DNA of 64,000 nucleotides from Tritrichomonas musculus (Eukaryota > Parabasalia > Tritrichomonadida > Tritrichomonadidae), in NCBI GenBank assembly GCA_039105265.1, contig JAPFFF010000001.1, positions 2,790,001 through 2,854,000 on the forward strand. Reading direction: 5' to 3'. How positions within the stretch are numbered: the first letter of the stretch is position 1; every line of letters begins with the position of its first letter. A program made the position numbers and the translations under genes. Below, one piece after another: positions 19,735 through 29,148 of the stretch. The notes beneath the pieces are model-generated. The model made no database searches. It was not told where the DNA came from and was given only the letters and a program-made list of their open reading frames with translations.

Positions 19735-20106
19735 ATGTCGCGTTCTGGAAATGACTTCAAAGAATTCCAAAAACAGCAAAAGCTAGCTATCAAAAATGCT
19801 CATGTTGAAATAGCCAATGCTATTAAAGAGGTGATATTTCTGTTCAACCAAAAAATAATAAACTCGACATCATCTAATGTCTGCACCATCTATGACCCTT
19901 TGATACAAGCAAACATGAACAAGATTGCTGAAGCACTTACTCAAATGAATCTCACTACCTGCGAGGTTTTTCATAAAAAGATTCCTCAATCTCCAACACC
20001 AAAATCTATTGGCTTTCACGTGCCTATAGTGCCTGACTCGCAAGAGACACAAGAAGAAGATGATGAAGATGAACAAGAAGCTTCATCTCCAAAAGACAAG
20101 GAGTAA
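19735..20106 (+). CDS. Polinton hypothetical protein, acidic tail
   Basis: 123 residues, unrecognised. The body is helical with a conserved-looking amphipathic pattern (ANAIKEVIFLFNQKIINS), and the tail is strongly acidic (EEDDEDEQEASSPKDKE). The leader holds TCACTTCATTTTTT, an Inr-like box, 3-16 bases before the ATG. A T-rich 3' region of about 75 bases separates it from the converging gene at 20182. Confidence 0.7.
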   Translation: MSRSGNDFKEFQKQQKLAIKNAHVEIANAIKEVIFLFNQKIINSTSSNVCTIYDPLIQANMNKIAEALTQMNLTTCEVFHKKIPQSPTPKSIGFHVPIVPDSQETQEEDDEDEQEASSPKDKE

Positions 20107-20181
20107 GAGTAAAAAATAATTACTTCTAATTTTAAGTTTTTTTTATATATGTCTTTTTTGAAGTTTTTTTAATATGTTTTT

Positions 20182-20706
20182 TTATACTATGCAATATTTT
20201 AAGCATACATGATAATTATTAACAAGCTCATTATATTCTTTATTATATACTTGTTTCAAGTCAATGACTACCTCTCCATTATCTTTAATAATCTTAATAG
20301 CATCTATTTTTCTTATTGGATTGCTCTTAGCTGCACAACATCCAACATCTTCATTAAGTTGTACTTCAACCTCACTAACATGTAGTATTGCTTTGATGAT
20401 GTTGCTAAGAGATTCAATAGGTACTATGATGCATTTCTTTGATATAATGTTAGCTAGTAGTGCTTTGTCTTGATTAAGTAGTATTTGTGCATATGCTTCA
20501 AGTATAACATTACGTACATCTGGTTCAACTTCAACAGGTTCAGTTTGCACTCCAATGTCTCTTGTAATAACAATGTCTTCCTTGCCATCATCTCTCTTAT
20601 TAATAATAATGTTGTTGTTGATGTTTGATGTAGATGATGCAGCTGCTGATGGTTCTAAAGATACATTTGCTTGAACTCCATTGGTTGTACCCCTCTTCTT
20701 AATCAT
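20182..20706 (-). CDS. Polinton hypothetical protein with GVQT motif
   Basis: 174 residues, unrecognised. The N-terminal 60 residues are low-complexity (Ala, Ser, Asn) and probably disordered. They end in TRDIGVQTEPVEVEP (motif at residues 50-56), which resembles dynein light chain LC8 ligands. The C-terminal 110 residues look folded, mixed helix and strand, with CCAAKSNPIRKIDAIKI and a hydrophobic end. Similar GxQT motifs occur in the protease and in the gene at 29767 of the same element. Confidence 0.72.
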   Translation of the reverse strand: MIKKRGTTNGVQANVSLEPSAAASSTSNINNNIIINKRDDGKEDIVITRDIGVQTEPVEVEPDVRNVILEAYAQILLNQDKALLANIISKKCIIVPIESLSNIIKAILHVSEVEVQLNEDVGCCAAKSNPIRKIDAIKIIKDNGEVVIDLKQVYNKEYNELVNNYHVCLKYCIV

Positions 20707-20727
20707 TTAGGTTGGGAAAAAATAGGC

Positions 20728-21174
20728 TTAAAGTACTAAGTCTAGCTGTTCTCCAATAAACATGTCAAATGACTCAATTTGATATTTCTGCTTGAGAGCA
20801 TCGATTTTTGGTTTATGACTTGTAGGAGCAGCTGCAATGGAGTAGTTGTAGTATTTGATTCCTTGATACTCTTGAGTGGTAGTGTTTCCATTTATGTAGA
20901 ACTCTTCGAAATCTTCAGTTATTTTTCTCCTTGAGTTAGGCTTAATAAATATTGAGTCAAGATCAAGTTCTTTGAGCTTATCTGGATAAAATCTGTGGCA
21001 CTTGTCTTTTATCTTGATTGAGACATAGAGTACTTTGCCTAAATAACTCCATTCTCCTGTTTTCATTGGGTACTTGTCACAAAGTATCGAGAAATTACAT
21101 TGTTTAGTATTTGGAGCACATTTTGCGCGAAGTTCATTGACATAGTCATAGACGTTTCTTGTTGTCATTTTCAT
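20728..21174 (-). CDS. Polinton hypothetical protein, small alpha/beta
   Basis: 148 residues, unrecognised. It is a compact-looking mixed fold with two cysteines near the N terminus (KCAPNTKQCNF) and a Tyr-rich middle (YQGIKYYNYSI). No low complexity, membrane segment or signal peptide was seen. It lies 21 bases from the gene at 20706, in the tightly packed minus-strand run that holds the virion genes. Confidence 0.7.
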   Translation of the reverse strand: MKMTTRNVYDYVNELRAKCAPNTKQCNFSILCDKYPMKTGEWSYLGKVLYVSIKIKDKCHRFYPDKLKELDLDSIFIKPNSRRKITEDFEEFYINGNTTTQEYQGIKYYNYSIAAAPTSHKPKIDALKQKYQIESFDMFIGEQLDLVL

Positions 21175-21198
21175 CTGGATAAAAAATTCAATAAAAAA

Positions 21199-21633
21199 TT
21201 AATATATGTTATTTTGGGTAAAGATATGTTGGGTAGGTCCATATCGAATATCTTGTTTATTATATTCTCTTGCTCTACCTTGCATTGGTGGTTTCTCAGG
21301 CTTCTTAAGATATTTTGGTAAGAGAGGTACTGGTCTATCTTTTTCACCTATATGTCGATAAAAACCACCATCTGTAATACTAACAGGAGGTTCACGAACA
21401 GGTTTGGTTATATGTTCTCGAGTATCTGGAAATCTAACAGGGTCCTCATGTTCAATAATCTGGGTAGGTGGTCGATTAATATATGGGTTGAAGGTTACAG
21501 AATAAGTATTAGTATTACTGAACACACCAAAATGTTGAAACTCTAAGTCTTTATTTTTCATGGTAGCTTCATTATACATCATACCTTCTCTTCCAACAAT
21601 CTCAGCATGTGGGCTTCTATAATCATTCGACAT
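21199..21633 (-). CDS. Polinton hypothetical Pro-rich basic protein next to capsid gene
   Basis: 144 residues, unrecognised. It is rich in Pro, Arg and Tyr with little hydrophobic core (NPYINRPPTQ, VREPPVSITDGGFYR, KYLKKPEKPP), as expected for an extended or disordered protein. It follows the capsid gene by 27 bases. It could be a minor virion component, judged only from position and composition. Confidence 0.7.
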   Translation of the reverse strand: MSNDYRSPHAEIVGREGMMYNEATMKNKDLEFQHFGVFSNTNTYSVTFNPYINRPPTQIIEHEDPVRFPDTREHITKPVREPPVSITDGGFYRHIGEKDRPVPLLPKYLKKPEKPPMQGRAREYNKQDIRYGPTQHIFTQNNIY

Positions 21634-21660
21634 TTTCTATAAAATAAAATATACATCTTT

Positions 21661-23343
21661 TTACTCAGGGGTTGTTAAATCATAAGGACCAATACGTACT
21701 GATGGTGGCATACCATTAGGTCTAATTAAGATACTAATTGATATATCTGTTAATAAGCATAATAATGGAGGTGTATCTACTTCCTGTCTAAATGGATTAT
21801 CTGCCTTTTGACTACATATCAATTCGAAGTTAATAGGTGCAAGACTTGAAAGACCTTGTTGATATGTTCCATCTGTTTCAGTAGGAAGACCTATGAAGAA
21901 TGAGGACCTATCATTTGGATAATAGCCTGTTGTGTTTTCATTATATTGATACTCATTCGCTAAACTTGCAATAACCTCTTTATTAAATCCATTTTGCTCT
22001 CCATTCATGTTCATTGCATTCTGGCAATATTCGAGGAACTCTGGATACTTACCATTCGTACCAAATGCTTTAGCAGGAATATTATTGTAATTACCACAAT
22101 TCATATGAAATGCTTCAAACATAGGATTCTTGAAGTATGTCTTATGTGTATGCTTAAGTGGGAATAAGCAAAACATACTATCTACAAAATTAGGTGTAAT
22201 AGTAATAGTTGCTTTATCTTGTTCATTATTAAGAGGTCTTGTACAAGTGTAAAATGACATAATCTGTGTTGGGAATGTAAGTGGATGTTGTGGGTTAGCA
22301 TATCTTTGAACAAGTGCTGTATATACAGATTCATGAATACCAAAACAAGGTATAATACTCGCACATTCTTCAATGGAATAATCAACAACACTCCAAGTTC
22401 TCCAATCACTGTAAATAGTTCGGTCAACTCTTGCCTTAGTATTGTTAGCTCCTGCGACTTCATATGCTCCTCCATGATTTTCACCAACAGGTGGAAGATT
22501 CTTGGGGTCATTAATCTTATCCATTGCTATTTTTTCGGTACTTGTCCACATCCATATTGGTTCTCCAATAGGTCGAAATTCATTGGTAATTTCATCAACA
22601 TTGAAGTCTTTCATTATATGTGGATTAGCAACCAAGCTCTTTTCAAAACCAACTGGACAATATACCATACCAGCTGTTGAAAAGTATAGACGTAATTCGA
22701 TTTTACCTGCAAATGCTGGCAAGTACTTGATATTAGATAAAGGTAGGAATCGTCGCAAATCAATCTTTAATCTAATTGTTTCAGTGACAGAAGTCACATC
22801 TTTGTTAAGATTTGCAACAAAACCACATCTCCTTCCATGAGTATCATTCCAAATATCCTTATGTCTTGCTTTACTATATATATCAGCTCTTTTAGTAACT
22901 TCATTTGCACAACATGCAGTTAAAAAGGATTCTTCACATCCAAAGTTCTGGGTATAAAGCGTCATACCATTAGCTACAATTTCATACTTCTCAACAGCAT
23001 CTCGAGCATCCTTAAAGCCAAACCATACCTTACCAAAATTATAACCACTGACATTTTCTAAATCACTTAGAATTGGCTTGTCTATTTTTATCATCACTTT
23101 CATATCTGCTCGAATAAATCCATTATATATATCAGCAGTATTATGAGTATTAGGAGATATAATACATGTTGTATAGGAACCACTCTTAATTGGTGGTGAT
23201 GGTGAATACGAAGTTTGTGGATTTAATGAGTATGCCTTATTAGTATCACTAAGTGCTATGCAATTATCGACAACATCAAAATAGGATGCAATTTGGGTAC
23301 AAACCTCTGCTGAGGTTTTCATATAGGATTCCTTGTTAAGCAT
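21661..23343 (-). CDS. mcp: Polinton probable major capsid protein (double jelly roll)
   Basis: 560 residues, the size expected for Polinton major capsid proteins. It is beta-rich throughout, with no signal peptide, membrane segment or low complexity. Features consistent with a double jelly roll include ADMKVMIKIDKPI, GKVWFGFKDA, ANGMTLYTQNFG, then a second half with FYTCTRPLNN and a C-terminal strand run (LLCLLTDISISILIRPNG). It sits in the same run as the packaging ATPase and protease, matching gene order in other Polintons. The assignment rests on size, context and strand pattern, not on a diagnostic motif. Confidence 0.8.
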   Translation of the reverse strand: MLNKESYMKTSAEVCTQIASYFDVVDNCIALSDTNKAYSLNPQTSYSPSPPIKSGSYTTCIISPNTHNTADIYNGFIRADMKVMIKIDKPILSDLENVSGYNFGKVWFGFKDARDAVEKYEIVANGMTLYTQNFGCEESFLTACCANEVTKRADIYSKARHKDIWNDTHGRRCGFVANLNKDVTSVTETIRLKIDLRRFLPLSNIKYLPAFAGKIELRLYFSTAGMVYCPVGFEKSLVANPHIMKDFNVDEITNEFRPIGEPIWMWTSTEKIAMDKINDPKNLPPVGENHGGAYEVAGANNTKARVDRTIYSDWRTWSVVDYSIEECASIIPCFGIHESVYTALVQRYANPQHPLTFPTQIMSFYTCTRPLNNEQDKATITITPNFVDSMFCLFPLKHTHKTYFKNPMFEAFHMNCGNYNNIPAKAFGTNGKYPEFLEYCQNAMNMNGEQNGFNKEVIASLANEYQYNENTTGYYPNDRSSFFIGLPTETDGTYQQGLSSLAPINFELICSQKADNPFRQEVDTPPLLCLLTDISISILIRPNGMPPSVRIGPYDLTTPE

Positions 23344-23360
23344 TTTAGATAGAAAAAAAT

Positions 23361-23912
23361 TTACATCATATCTTCAAAGATGCGATTTCTCCTACCAATA
23401 GGTCTCATAGGTATATATTGAGGTTGTTGTTCTTCTTCATATTGTTGTGGCGGTTCTTCAGGAACATACTGTTGTCTTGGTTTACTCATCCTTTTATCAA
23501 CAACCTCCTTTATCATACGTCTCTGTTCTTTCTTCTCTCGACTTATCTTCATTTCTTCACCTAGTGATTTTAGCTGTTTTAGTATTTCCTCATTCACAGT
23601 AGGGTCATAAACTTGGCTTTGTTGAGTTTTTCGAGGTTTTGTAGGTTTTCGTGCAGCTTTCGAACTTATTGGCTTTCTTGGCTTTTCTTCAAGTTCCTCA
23701 TGTTCTTCACTGTCTGAGTTTTCTTGAGTTTCTTCGTTATTTTCACTTTCTGAGTTTTCTTGATATTCTCGAGTTATTGGAGTTTTTCGCTGTTTTACAA
23801 TATACTTGTCTTTGGTTTTTGTAGGTAAAACTTCCCAATCTGGGTCATCCCTTCCATTCAACCATTTATGAATAACTGCAAGTCTCTTAGAACCTGTTAG
23901 ATGTTTTGACAT
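23361..23912 (-). CDS. Polinton hypothetical charged protein
   Basis: 183 residues, unrecognised. The N-terminal 40 residues are ordered-looking (SKRLAVIHKWLNGRDDPDWEV). An acidic Glu/Ser/Asn stretch (ENSESENNEETQENSDSEEHEEL) follows, then a basic Lys/Pro/Arg stretch and a Gln/Pro-rich end (PEEPPQQYEEEQQPQY). The charged blocks suggest a disordered nucleic-acid- or capsid-associated protein. It lies 17 bases upstream of the capsid gene. Confidence 0.7.
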   Translation of the reverse strand: MSKHLTGSKRLAVIHKWLNGRDDPDWEVLPTKTKDKYIVKQRKTPITREYQENSESENNEETQENSDSEEHEELEEKPRKPISSKAARKPTKPRKTQQSQVYDPTVNEEILKQLKSLGEEMKISREKKEQRRMIKEVVDKRMSKPRQQYVPEEPPQQYEEEQQPQYIPMRPIGRRNRIFEDMM

Positions 23913-23959
23913 TTAAAATAAACAAAAAAGTCCAAAAATTTAGTTTTTTTGAGTTTTCA

Positions 23960-24415
23960 TTAGATGTAGGTTCTCGCCCGATTGTTGGTAGTAAAGTCAC
24001 TCTCTTGTAATGATCTAGACGAAAATGCTGGCTTTTCAAGAGGTGCTCCAACTGAATCACCTTTTGCAGATTTATTAATTGATGATAAGGCAGTTTTCAC
24101 TTTTCCTTCTGGGACATATTTTAATGCTGTGTCAGCTATATTTGCTATTTTATTTCTTGTACTATCGCTCAAGAAGCTTTCACCAAGACCTCTCGCAACT
24201 GAACCAATAACACCAGCATGCTTGGTTAATCCACCTGCTGAAGCATCTAATAGTTTACTTGCAAGACCTCCCGAAAAACTATCTGCTGCTCCCATTAATA
24301 ACTTACCGCCTAGTCCTACTCCTCCTTTTATTATCTCTTGCCATGGAGAAAATTGTTGCTTTTTGGAATAATTTGGCTTCCAATAATCTTCTACTGAATG
24401 ACGTTCAATTCCCAT
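23960..24415 (-). CDS. Polinton small Gly/Ala-rich amphipathic protein
   Basis: 151 residues. The N terminus is polar. Residues 25-75 are Gly, Ala, Leu and Ser rich and amphipathic (GVGLGGKLLMGAADSFSGGL, then LLDASAGGL and GVIGSVARGLGESFL). The rest is helical and polar, ending SLQESDFTTNNRARTYI. In overall shape it recalls small membrane-active or core virion proteins such as adenovirus pVI or pX, but no sequence match is claimed. It sits between the capsid-associated gene and the ATPase. Confidence 0.7.
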   Translation of the reverse strand: MGIERHSVEDYWKPNYSKKQQFSPWQEIIKGGVGLGGKLLMGAADSFSGGLASKLLDASAGGLTKHAGVIGSVARGLGESFLSDSTRNKIANIADTALKYVPEGKVKTALSSINKSAKGDSVGAPLEKPAFSSRSLQESDFTTNNRARTYI

Positions 24416-24432
24416 TTTTAAAAAATAAAAAA

Positions 24433-25299
24433 TTATTCGAAATAGTACTTATTAGCAGAAATATTCATTACGAATTTTTCATGTGGTTCTTTATGTTGTA
24501 AGTATTCAGCTACTGTCTGCTTAGTATTTAATGAGTTATTAGTTTGTTGCAACAAGCTAGTAAAATCTTCCTCACTATATCCTGTATAACATATGATATC
24601 TGTTGCTAACCTTTTCGCATTCATATGAACAAATCGAATAGTTTGGATAGCCATGATACATGTTAAATTATAGTGTCTTGTCTTGGTTAACAACTTGATA
24701 AATTCACTATTACCATTCTTTAATAAATCACTACCTGCACAATCATCTAGTATCAATAATGTGTTATATGGATATGATGATGTTTCATACTTGACTAACT
24801 TATTGGCTATATATATTATTTTATCATTGAGCTCATTTAAATGATGCTTCTCAATGAGCCTCCTCATTTCGTCATTGGTCTCTTTCATTCGAGATAATAC
24901 ATATTTGACAATGGCATAATACTTTATCTTTCTTCGAAGATGTCTTTTAAGATAACTCATTAATTCTCTTTCCTTTACATAATCGATTCTTGATCGTATC
25001 TGTTTATTAAGTGTTTCAGCTGTTTTATCCATTTTACCAGAGCTTGAGCAAAATATTATCTTTTGGTAGTATGGATGTTTAAACAACCTCTCTGTTATCA
25101 TAATATGTCTCCATATCCAAAAACTTTTACCAGCACCTGGTTTACCAATTAAAAAGTATATACCATTTGTGCTAAAAGGATAATCAGGTGATAATGGTTT
25201 AATCAAAGCACCATCTATCTCTTTCATGTTCTTCCGTAAGGTCTCTTTAATCAATGTTTCTACTTTATTTATTAGTTCTGCACTTGGGGGTTCATCCAT
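24433..25299 (-). CDS. Polinton DNA-packaging ATPase (A32/FtsK-HerA type)
   Basis: 288 residues. The Walker A motif GKPGAGKS lies at about residue 52-59 and Walker B (TLLILDDCAG) at about 180-189. A probable sensor segment follows (TKTRHYNLTCIMAIQT), typical of A32-like viral packaging ATPases. It would drive DNA into the capsid. The length is normal for the family. It lies 10 bases from the integrase gene. Confidence 0.92.
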   Translation of the reverse strand: MDEPPSAELINKVETLIKETLRKNMKEIDGALIKPLSPDYPFSTNGIYFLIGKPGAGKSFWIWRHIMITERLFKHPYYQKIIFCSSSGKMDKTAETLNKQIRSRIDYVKERELMSYLKRHLRRKIKYYAIVKYVLSRMKETNDEMRRLIEKHHLNELNDKIIYIANKLVKYETSSYPYNTLLILDDCAGSDLLKNGNSEFIKLLTKTRHYNLTCIMAIQTIRFVHMNAKRLATDIICYTGYSEEDFTSLLQQTNNSLNTKQTVAEYLQHKEPHEKFVMNISANKYYFE

Positions 25300-25309
25300 T
25301 TACAAATTT

Positions 25310-26464
25310 TTAAATGTATTTCATAATTTTATCTGGTATTGGTTTGCCCTCAACCTTTTGACCTGCTTTAATTTGTCGTTCATAATTTTTCTTTTGTTCC
25401 AACCAATATTGTCTTTCTGCTGTACCAAGTACTAATGGATTACCTCTCCTTACATCTCTAATAGTTTGTCTAGCAAAGGCATCATCACCTTCGACTCCTT
25501 CCCATTTTAAATCATACTTACCAGTATCTTCATCAAAGTTATATATTTTTTCAATAATACCTTCTTTACCTTCATTTAGTCTTTCAGCTACTTTAATCCT
25601 TTTGTCTCTTGTCCTTAACAACCTATATCCAGGGAATGAACTAGTTGAACCATCTTTGGACTTGACCACAAACTGGTTACCTTTTTGTGAGTCAACTATA
25701 TAAGACTCATTGGACAAATTACTTCTTCTTTTACCAAATGGTTCTTTTTCGAGTACTAACCTGACCTTCTCACCTGGATTAAAATGGTATGGATTAATGC
25801 GTGCATTCTTTTGTATGTACTTTATTTCATCCTCTGGAGTAATATCATTAGGTGCTTTATTATCTAAAGACCTATGAGGAGAGTTGTTATATATGTTGAC
25901 CAAATCATGCATCTCCTTTGGTTGAATAAACCTATTTTCACCAATAGCATCTCTTATAGTTCTCATAAACCTATTAATAATGCCAAGTACATTATGGTTA
26001 TTCTCAGTTGTTGTTCGGTATTTTATGTTCTTCTCTCTCATGAAGTCTAAGACTGTTGATGATAAATATGCTGCATCCTCATCACTTGTTATCGAATATA
26101 CATGAGGTACATCATTAACAAATTTATGAAGTGCTGTTAATACTTCTCTTGCTCCTTTACCATTCATAGGATATGCATATGCTTTTCTGGTGTTGATATT
26201 GATGAACATTAGATAATTCAACCCACCTGCCTCTTTATTATTAATGAAGGTATCCATTTGATAACCATGAGGATGTTTGGATACAATAGGTATAAATTGT
26301 GCTTTAGGTACTCTCTTATCATGTACTACTCTTTCATCAAAGTATTTCTTTGCTTCTTCTTCATTTAGATTCTCTTGTTTTGCCATGCTAAGGTATTTGT
26401 CCAAGGTCTTCCATTTAGCTTTGTTGTATAATTTTTCATATGGGCTTGGTTCTTCTTTACTCAT
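25310..26464 (-). CDS. int: Polinton integrase (retroviral-type, chromodomain-like end)
   Basis: 384 residues. An rve-type catalytic core runs from about residue 48 (GYQMDTFINN) through YLMFININTRKAYAYPM and SITSDEDAAYLSS to NRFMRTIRDAIGEN. The target-site-type segment NNSPHRSLDNKAPNDITPED follows. The C-terminal part has an SH3-like stretch (FNPGEKVRLVLEK) and a chromodomain-like segment (YDLKWEGVEGDDAFARQTI). It would insert the element and make the 5-bp target duplication seen at its ends. Confidence 0.93.
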   Translation of the reverse strand: MSKEEPSPYEKLYNKAKWKTLDKYLSMAKQENLNEEEAKKYFDERVVHDKRVPKAQFIPIVSKHPHGYQMDTFINNKEAGGLNYLMFININTRKAYAYPMNGKGAREVLTALHKFVNDVPHVYSITSDEDAAYLSSTVLDFMREKNIKYRTTTENNHNVLGIINRFMRTIRDAIGENRFIQPKEMHDLVNIYNNSPHRSLDNKAPNDITPEDEIKYIQKNARINPYHFNPGEKVRLVLEKEPFGKRRSNLSNESYIVDSQKGNQFVVKSKDGSTSSFPGYRLLRTRDKRIKVAERLNEGKEGIIEKIYNFDEDTGKYDLKWEGVEGDDAFARQTIRDVRRGNPLVLGTAERQYWLEQKKNYERQIKAGQKVEGKPIPDKIMKYI

Positions 26465-26470
26465 TTATTT

Positions 26471-27475
26471 TTAAATAAACATCTTATCGTATTGAAGGAA
26501 TTGCATTTCGATAACAAATGAATCTTTAGGAGGTAGTTTGGTTGGACAATTATAATGTGCATCACTATAGAAGTCTATCCAAAACCTTTGGTCCATTGAG
26601 TTTAACTTGAAGTACTTAATAGGACTATATTCAACATCACTATCTCCAATATAGTTATGTAATGCTTGTTCACCAATAGATGAATATATTTTACATGGAT
26701 GTCTGTCCCATACATTATCAAATACCAACCTCTTACTTAAAGTTGAATACTTCTTAGGGTTATTTTGATAAGCTCCTGTGCCTATATTAAACACATCTGC
26801 AAAGTCCTCATTCCAATCACCAATTTGGAAAAAATTGATAAATTGGCTTGAATCTTCCTCTATATTATCATTATTTTTAGTATATATAATTTCATGAAAA
26901 CCATCTTTATCATAATATCCATCTGTTTGTATATCTCGATATGCAATTAATGAATCATTTTGGGAAAATGCATTTCCATATTGTCCATGCATAGCTATCC
27001 AAGATTTCATCGCGGCGTTAACAGCATCAAAGAACCCTCTTAAGTCCCCTTCCTCTGACACCCAATCAATAACATCAAAATTTGCTATCCATTTCCAAGT
27101 AGGCTCTTTTTCATATTCTACTTTGAGCTCGTCCTGGTAGAATTTATCAACTAGTTCTTGAGTTAAAATAGGGTCGTTTATATTTCCCCCATGTAAAACA
27201 AAGTAGGATTTTTGAACTTTAAATATAGTCACATTAAATTCTAATTTGCGTCTTCTCTTAATGATATGCGCTGAACGAACACCAACAATAGATTCCCCTT
27301 TGTTTGCAGTTGACCATTCTGGTGGGAAATTAAACCAATACCTATTAAACTTAGCTTTATCATGTTGAGCATCCTCAAGGAAGTAGGCTGTTTCGATTGG
27401 AAGAGGTGTATTACCATCATTAACTATATTATCTCGATTAGGATATAAAGTGTTAACACTTGGTGGTAATTCCAT
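26471..27475 (-). CDS. Polinton candidate minor capsid (penton) protein
   Basis: 334 residues, beta-rich, with no membrane segment. It includes a Lys/Arg-rich hinge followed by a strand (RRRKLEFNVTIFKVQKSYFVL) and ends in a strand run (DSFVIEMQFLQYDKMFI) reminiscent of jelly-roll virion proteins. The region around DVIDWVSEEGDLRGFFDAVNAAMKSW is helical. It lies 6 bases from the integrase and next to the protease, a usual place for virion genes. Penton is an inference; the 246-residue gene at 12983 is the alternative candidate. Confidence 0.72.
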   Translation of the reverse strand: MELPPSVNTLYPNRDNIVNDGNTPLPIETAYFLEDAQHDKAKFNRYWFNFPPEWSTANKGESIVGVRSAHIIKRRRKLEFNVTIFKVQKSYFVLHGGNINDPILTQELVDKFYQDELKVEYEKEPTWKWIANFDVIDWVSEEGDLRGFFDAVNAAMKSWIAMHGQYGNAFSQNDSLIAYRDIQTDGYYDKDGFHEIIYTKNNDNIEEDSSQFINFFQIGDWNEDFADVFNIGTGAYQNNPKKYSTLSKRLVFDNVWDRHPCKIYSSIGEQALHNYIGDSDVEYSPIKYFKLNSMDQRFWIDFYSDAHYNCPTKLPPKDSFVIEMQFLQYDKMFI

Positions 27476-27499
27476 TTCGAGTTGAATAAAAAGTCTTTA

Positions 27500-29080
27500 T
27501 TAATATACAACACCTGTTTCTAATTCATTGTTTTGAAGTTCTCGAAGTATTCTCTTTCTAATATCTGGTATATTGCGTTGTTTAAACTTACCATTTCCTT
27601 CATGCAAAAAGGTACGACAAGATTCCATTAGAAACACTCCACAATCCTTGTTATTCCTTTGACTAGGTACATCATAATATTTTGCTTTTAACTTACCTGT
27701 TCCTGAAATATTGATCCACTTATTAAGTGTCTTTACCTCTGGTGCCATTGACTTATTCTCAGAGTCATAGCATTCGATTATTTTCTTTGGATATCGAACA
27801 ATACATAAAACCCAATGTTCTCCATCTGAGCAAATGGGGACAAATACTTTATCGAAATGTGTAAATGACTGTTTACCTGAGATAGGACTTTTCATCAGTT
27901 CATGTATTTTTTCCATATCATTAGTCTCATATGCCATAGAAAGGAGGGTATAAAATGCAGTAGGTACAACCAATATTTTCTTTTTATCAAACTCTGCTTC
28001 ATTTTGACCAGGTTGTTTATTCAATCTCTTTCCTTTGTTATATAGAAGTTTCAAGTAGTCATCAATAACATCTTCTTCTATATTTTCATCATTGACTAAA
28101 CTCCTCCAATCATGAATTTTATGACGTCTTTGGTCTACTGTAAACTCTCCTGTCTTCTGTGGTGTCATACGGGGTTCTCTTGGAGGAGGACTAGTACCTC
28201 GAGAGGTATGTGATGATGGAAACTGTGGAGGTGGTGATGAAGGAGGAGGAGGTGGTGGAGGTGGTGGAGGTGAAGGTGAACGAGAAGGAGGAGGAGGTGG
28301 AGGTGAAGGTGAACGAGGTCGTTTTGATTTTTTCTTATGTTGTTTTGATTTTTTCTTAGGTCTATCATCCTCGTCTAAATTTGTACTACTTTGAAGTAAA
28401 AGTTGAATTCTGTTTTGATTTTGATCCCTTGTTGGTGGCTCAACATTTGTGGGTCGGTTCCTACCGATTTTCCTAAGGTTAAGATGATAATCATTTCGAT
28501 TTAAAGTTGGAGGTCTGGGTAATGGAGCCAATTCTGGTATATCATCTGTTTGAATACCTCTAGTTTTATATTCTTTCTTATCACTTTTCAATGTTCTTTC
28601 TTTCATCTGCTCTCTCAGTTCTCTAGCTGCTTGTTTTTCCTCCTCAGTCTTCATTCGAGATATCCTTATGTTGATAATATCATAATGTAATTTTATCTCT
28701 GTTAATATACCTTGATCTGATTCTTGGAGAGTATATTGATATGGCTTTAATACTGTTATGTAATGCCCATGTTCATCTTTATCATCTTGATTTTTCTTAA
28801 TAGCAAACACACAACCTGTAAATTTTGCTCTTGGTCTCTCTCTCTTGAGTCTATTAGCAAATTCAAGTACGTCTTTAAAAGCTATACTAGTATTTAAATA
28901 TGTCTCATATAATTTTTGTAGATTTATTTGATTATTAGAGAACTTCCATATAGTTTGACCCAAACCTCTTGTTAATCTTGCAACATCTCTATCAACTAGT
29001 TTAGGTCGAAATTTAATAGTACCTTGTAGTAGTTGTATTTTATTGTTAGGTTTAGTTTGTGTACCTACATCACTTGTCAT
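27500..29080 (-). CDS. Polinton Ulp1/adenain-like cysteine protease, Pro-rich
   Basis: 526 residues. The C-terminal 200 residues carry C48-type protease signatures in order: HFDKVFVPICSDGEHWVL (His), CYDSEN (Asp) and PSQRNNKDCGVFLMES (Gln, Cys). Polintons use this enzyme as a capsid maturation protease. The N-terminal half has MTSDVGTQTKP at its very start and TRGIQTDDIPEL near residue 171, both LC8-ligand-like. The middle is a basic KKKSK stretch followed by long proline runs (SPSPPPPPPPPPPSSPP). The N-terminal half is probably a scaffold or targeting region. Confidence 0.92.
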   Translation of the reverse strand: MTSDVGTQTKPNNKIQLLQGTIKFRPKLVDRDVARLTRGLGQTIWKFSNNQINLQKLYETYLNTSIAFKDVLEFANRLKRERPRAKFTGCVFAIKKNQDDKDEHGHYITVLKPYQYTLQESDQGILTEIKLHYDIINIRISRMKTEEEKQAARELREQMKERTLKSDKKEYKTRGIQTDDIPELAPLPRPPTLNRNDYHLNLRKIGRNRPTNVEPPTRDQNQNRIQLLLQSSTNLDEDDRPKKKSKQHKKKSKRPRSPSPPPPPPSRSPSPPPPPPPPPPSSPPPQFPSSHTSRGTSPPPREPRMTPQKTGEFTVDQRRHKIHDWRSLVNDENIEEDVIDDYLKLLYNKGKRLNKQPGQNEAEFDKKKILVVPTAFYTLLSMAYETNDMEKIHELMKSPISGKQSFTHFDKVFVPICSDGEHWVLCIVRYPKKIIECYDSENKSMAPEVKTLNKWINISGTGKLKAKYYDVPSQRNNKDCGVFLMESCRTFLHEGNGKFKQRNIPDIRKRILRELQNNELETGVVY

Positions 29081-29148
29081 TTAAAAATCAAATAAAAGAA
29101 AGAAGAAGAAGATGTTGTTTATTTCATTTTTTTTTTATTTCTGTATAA

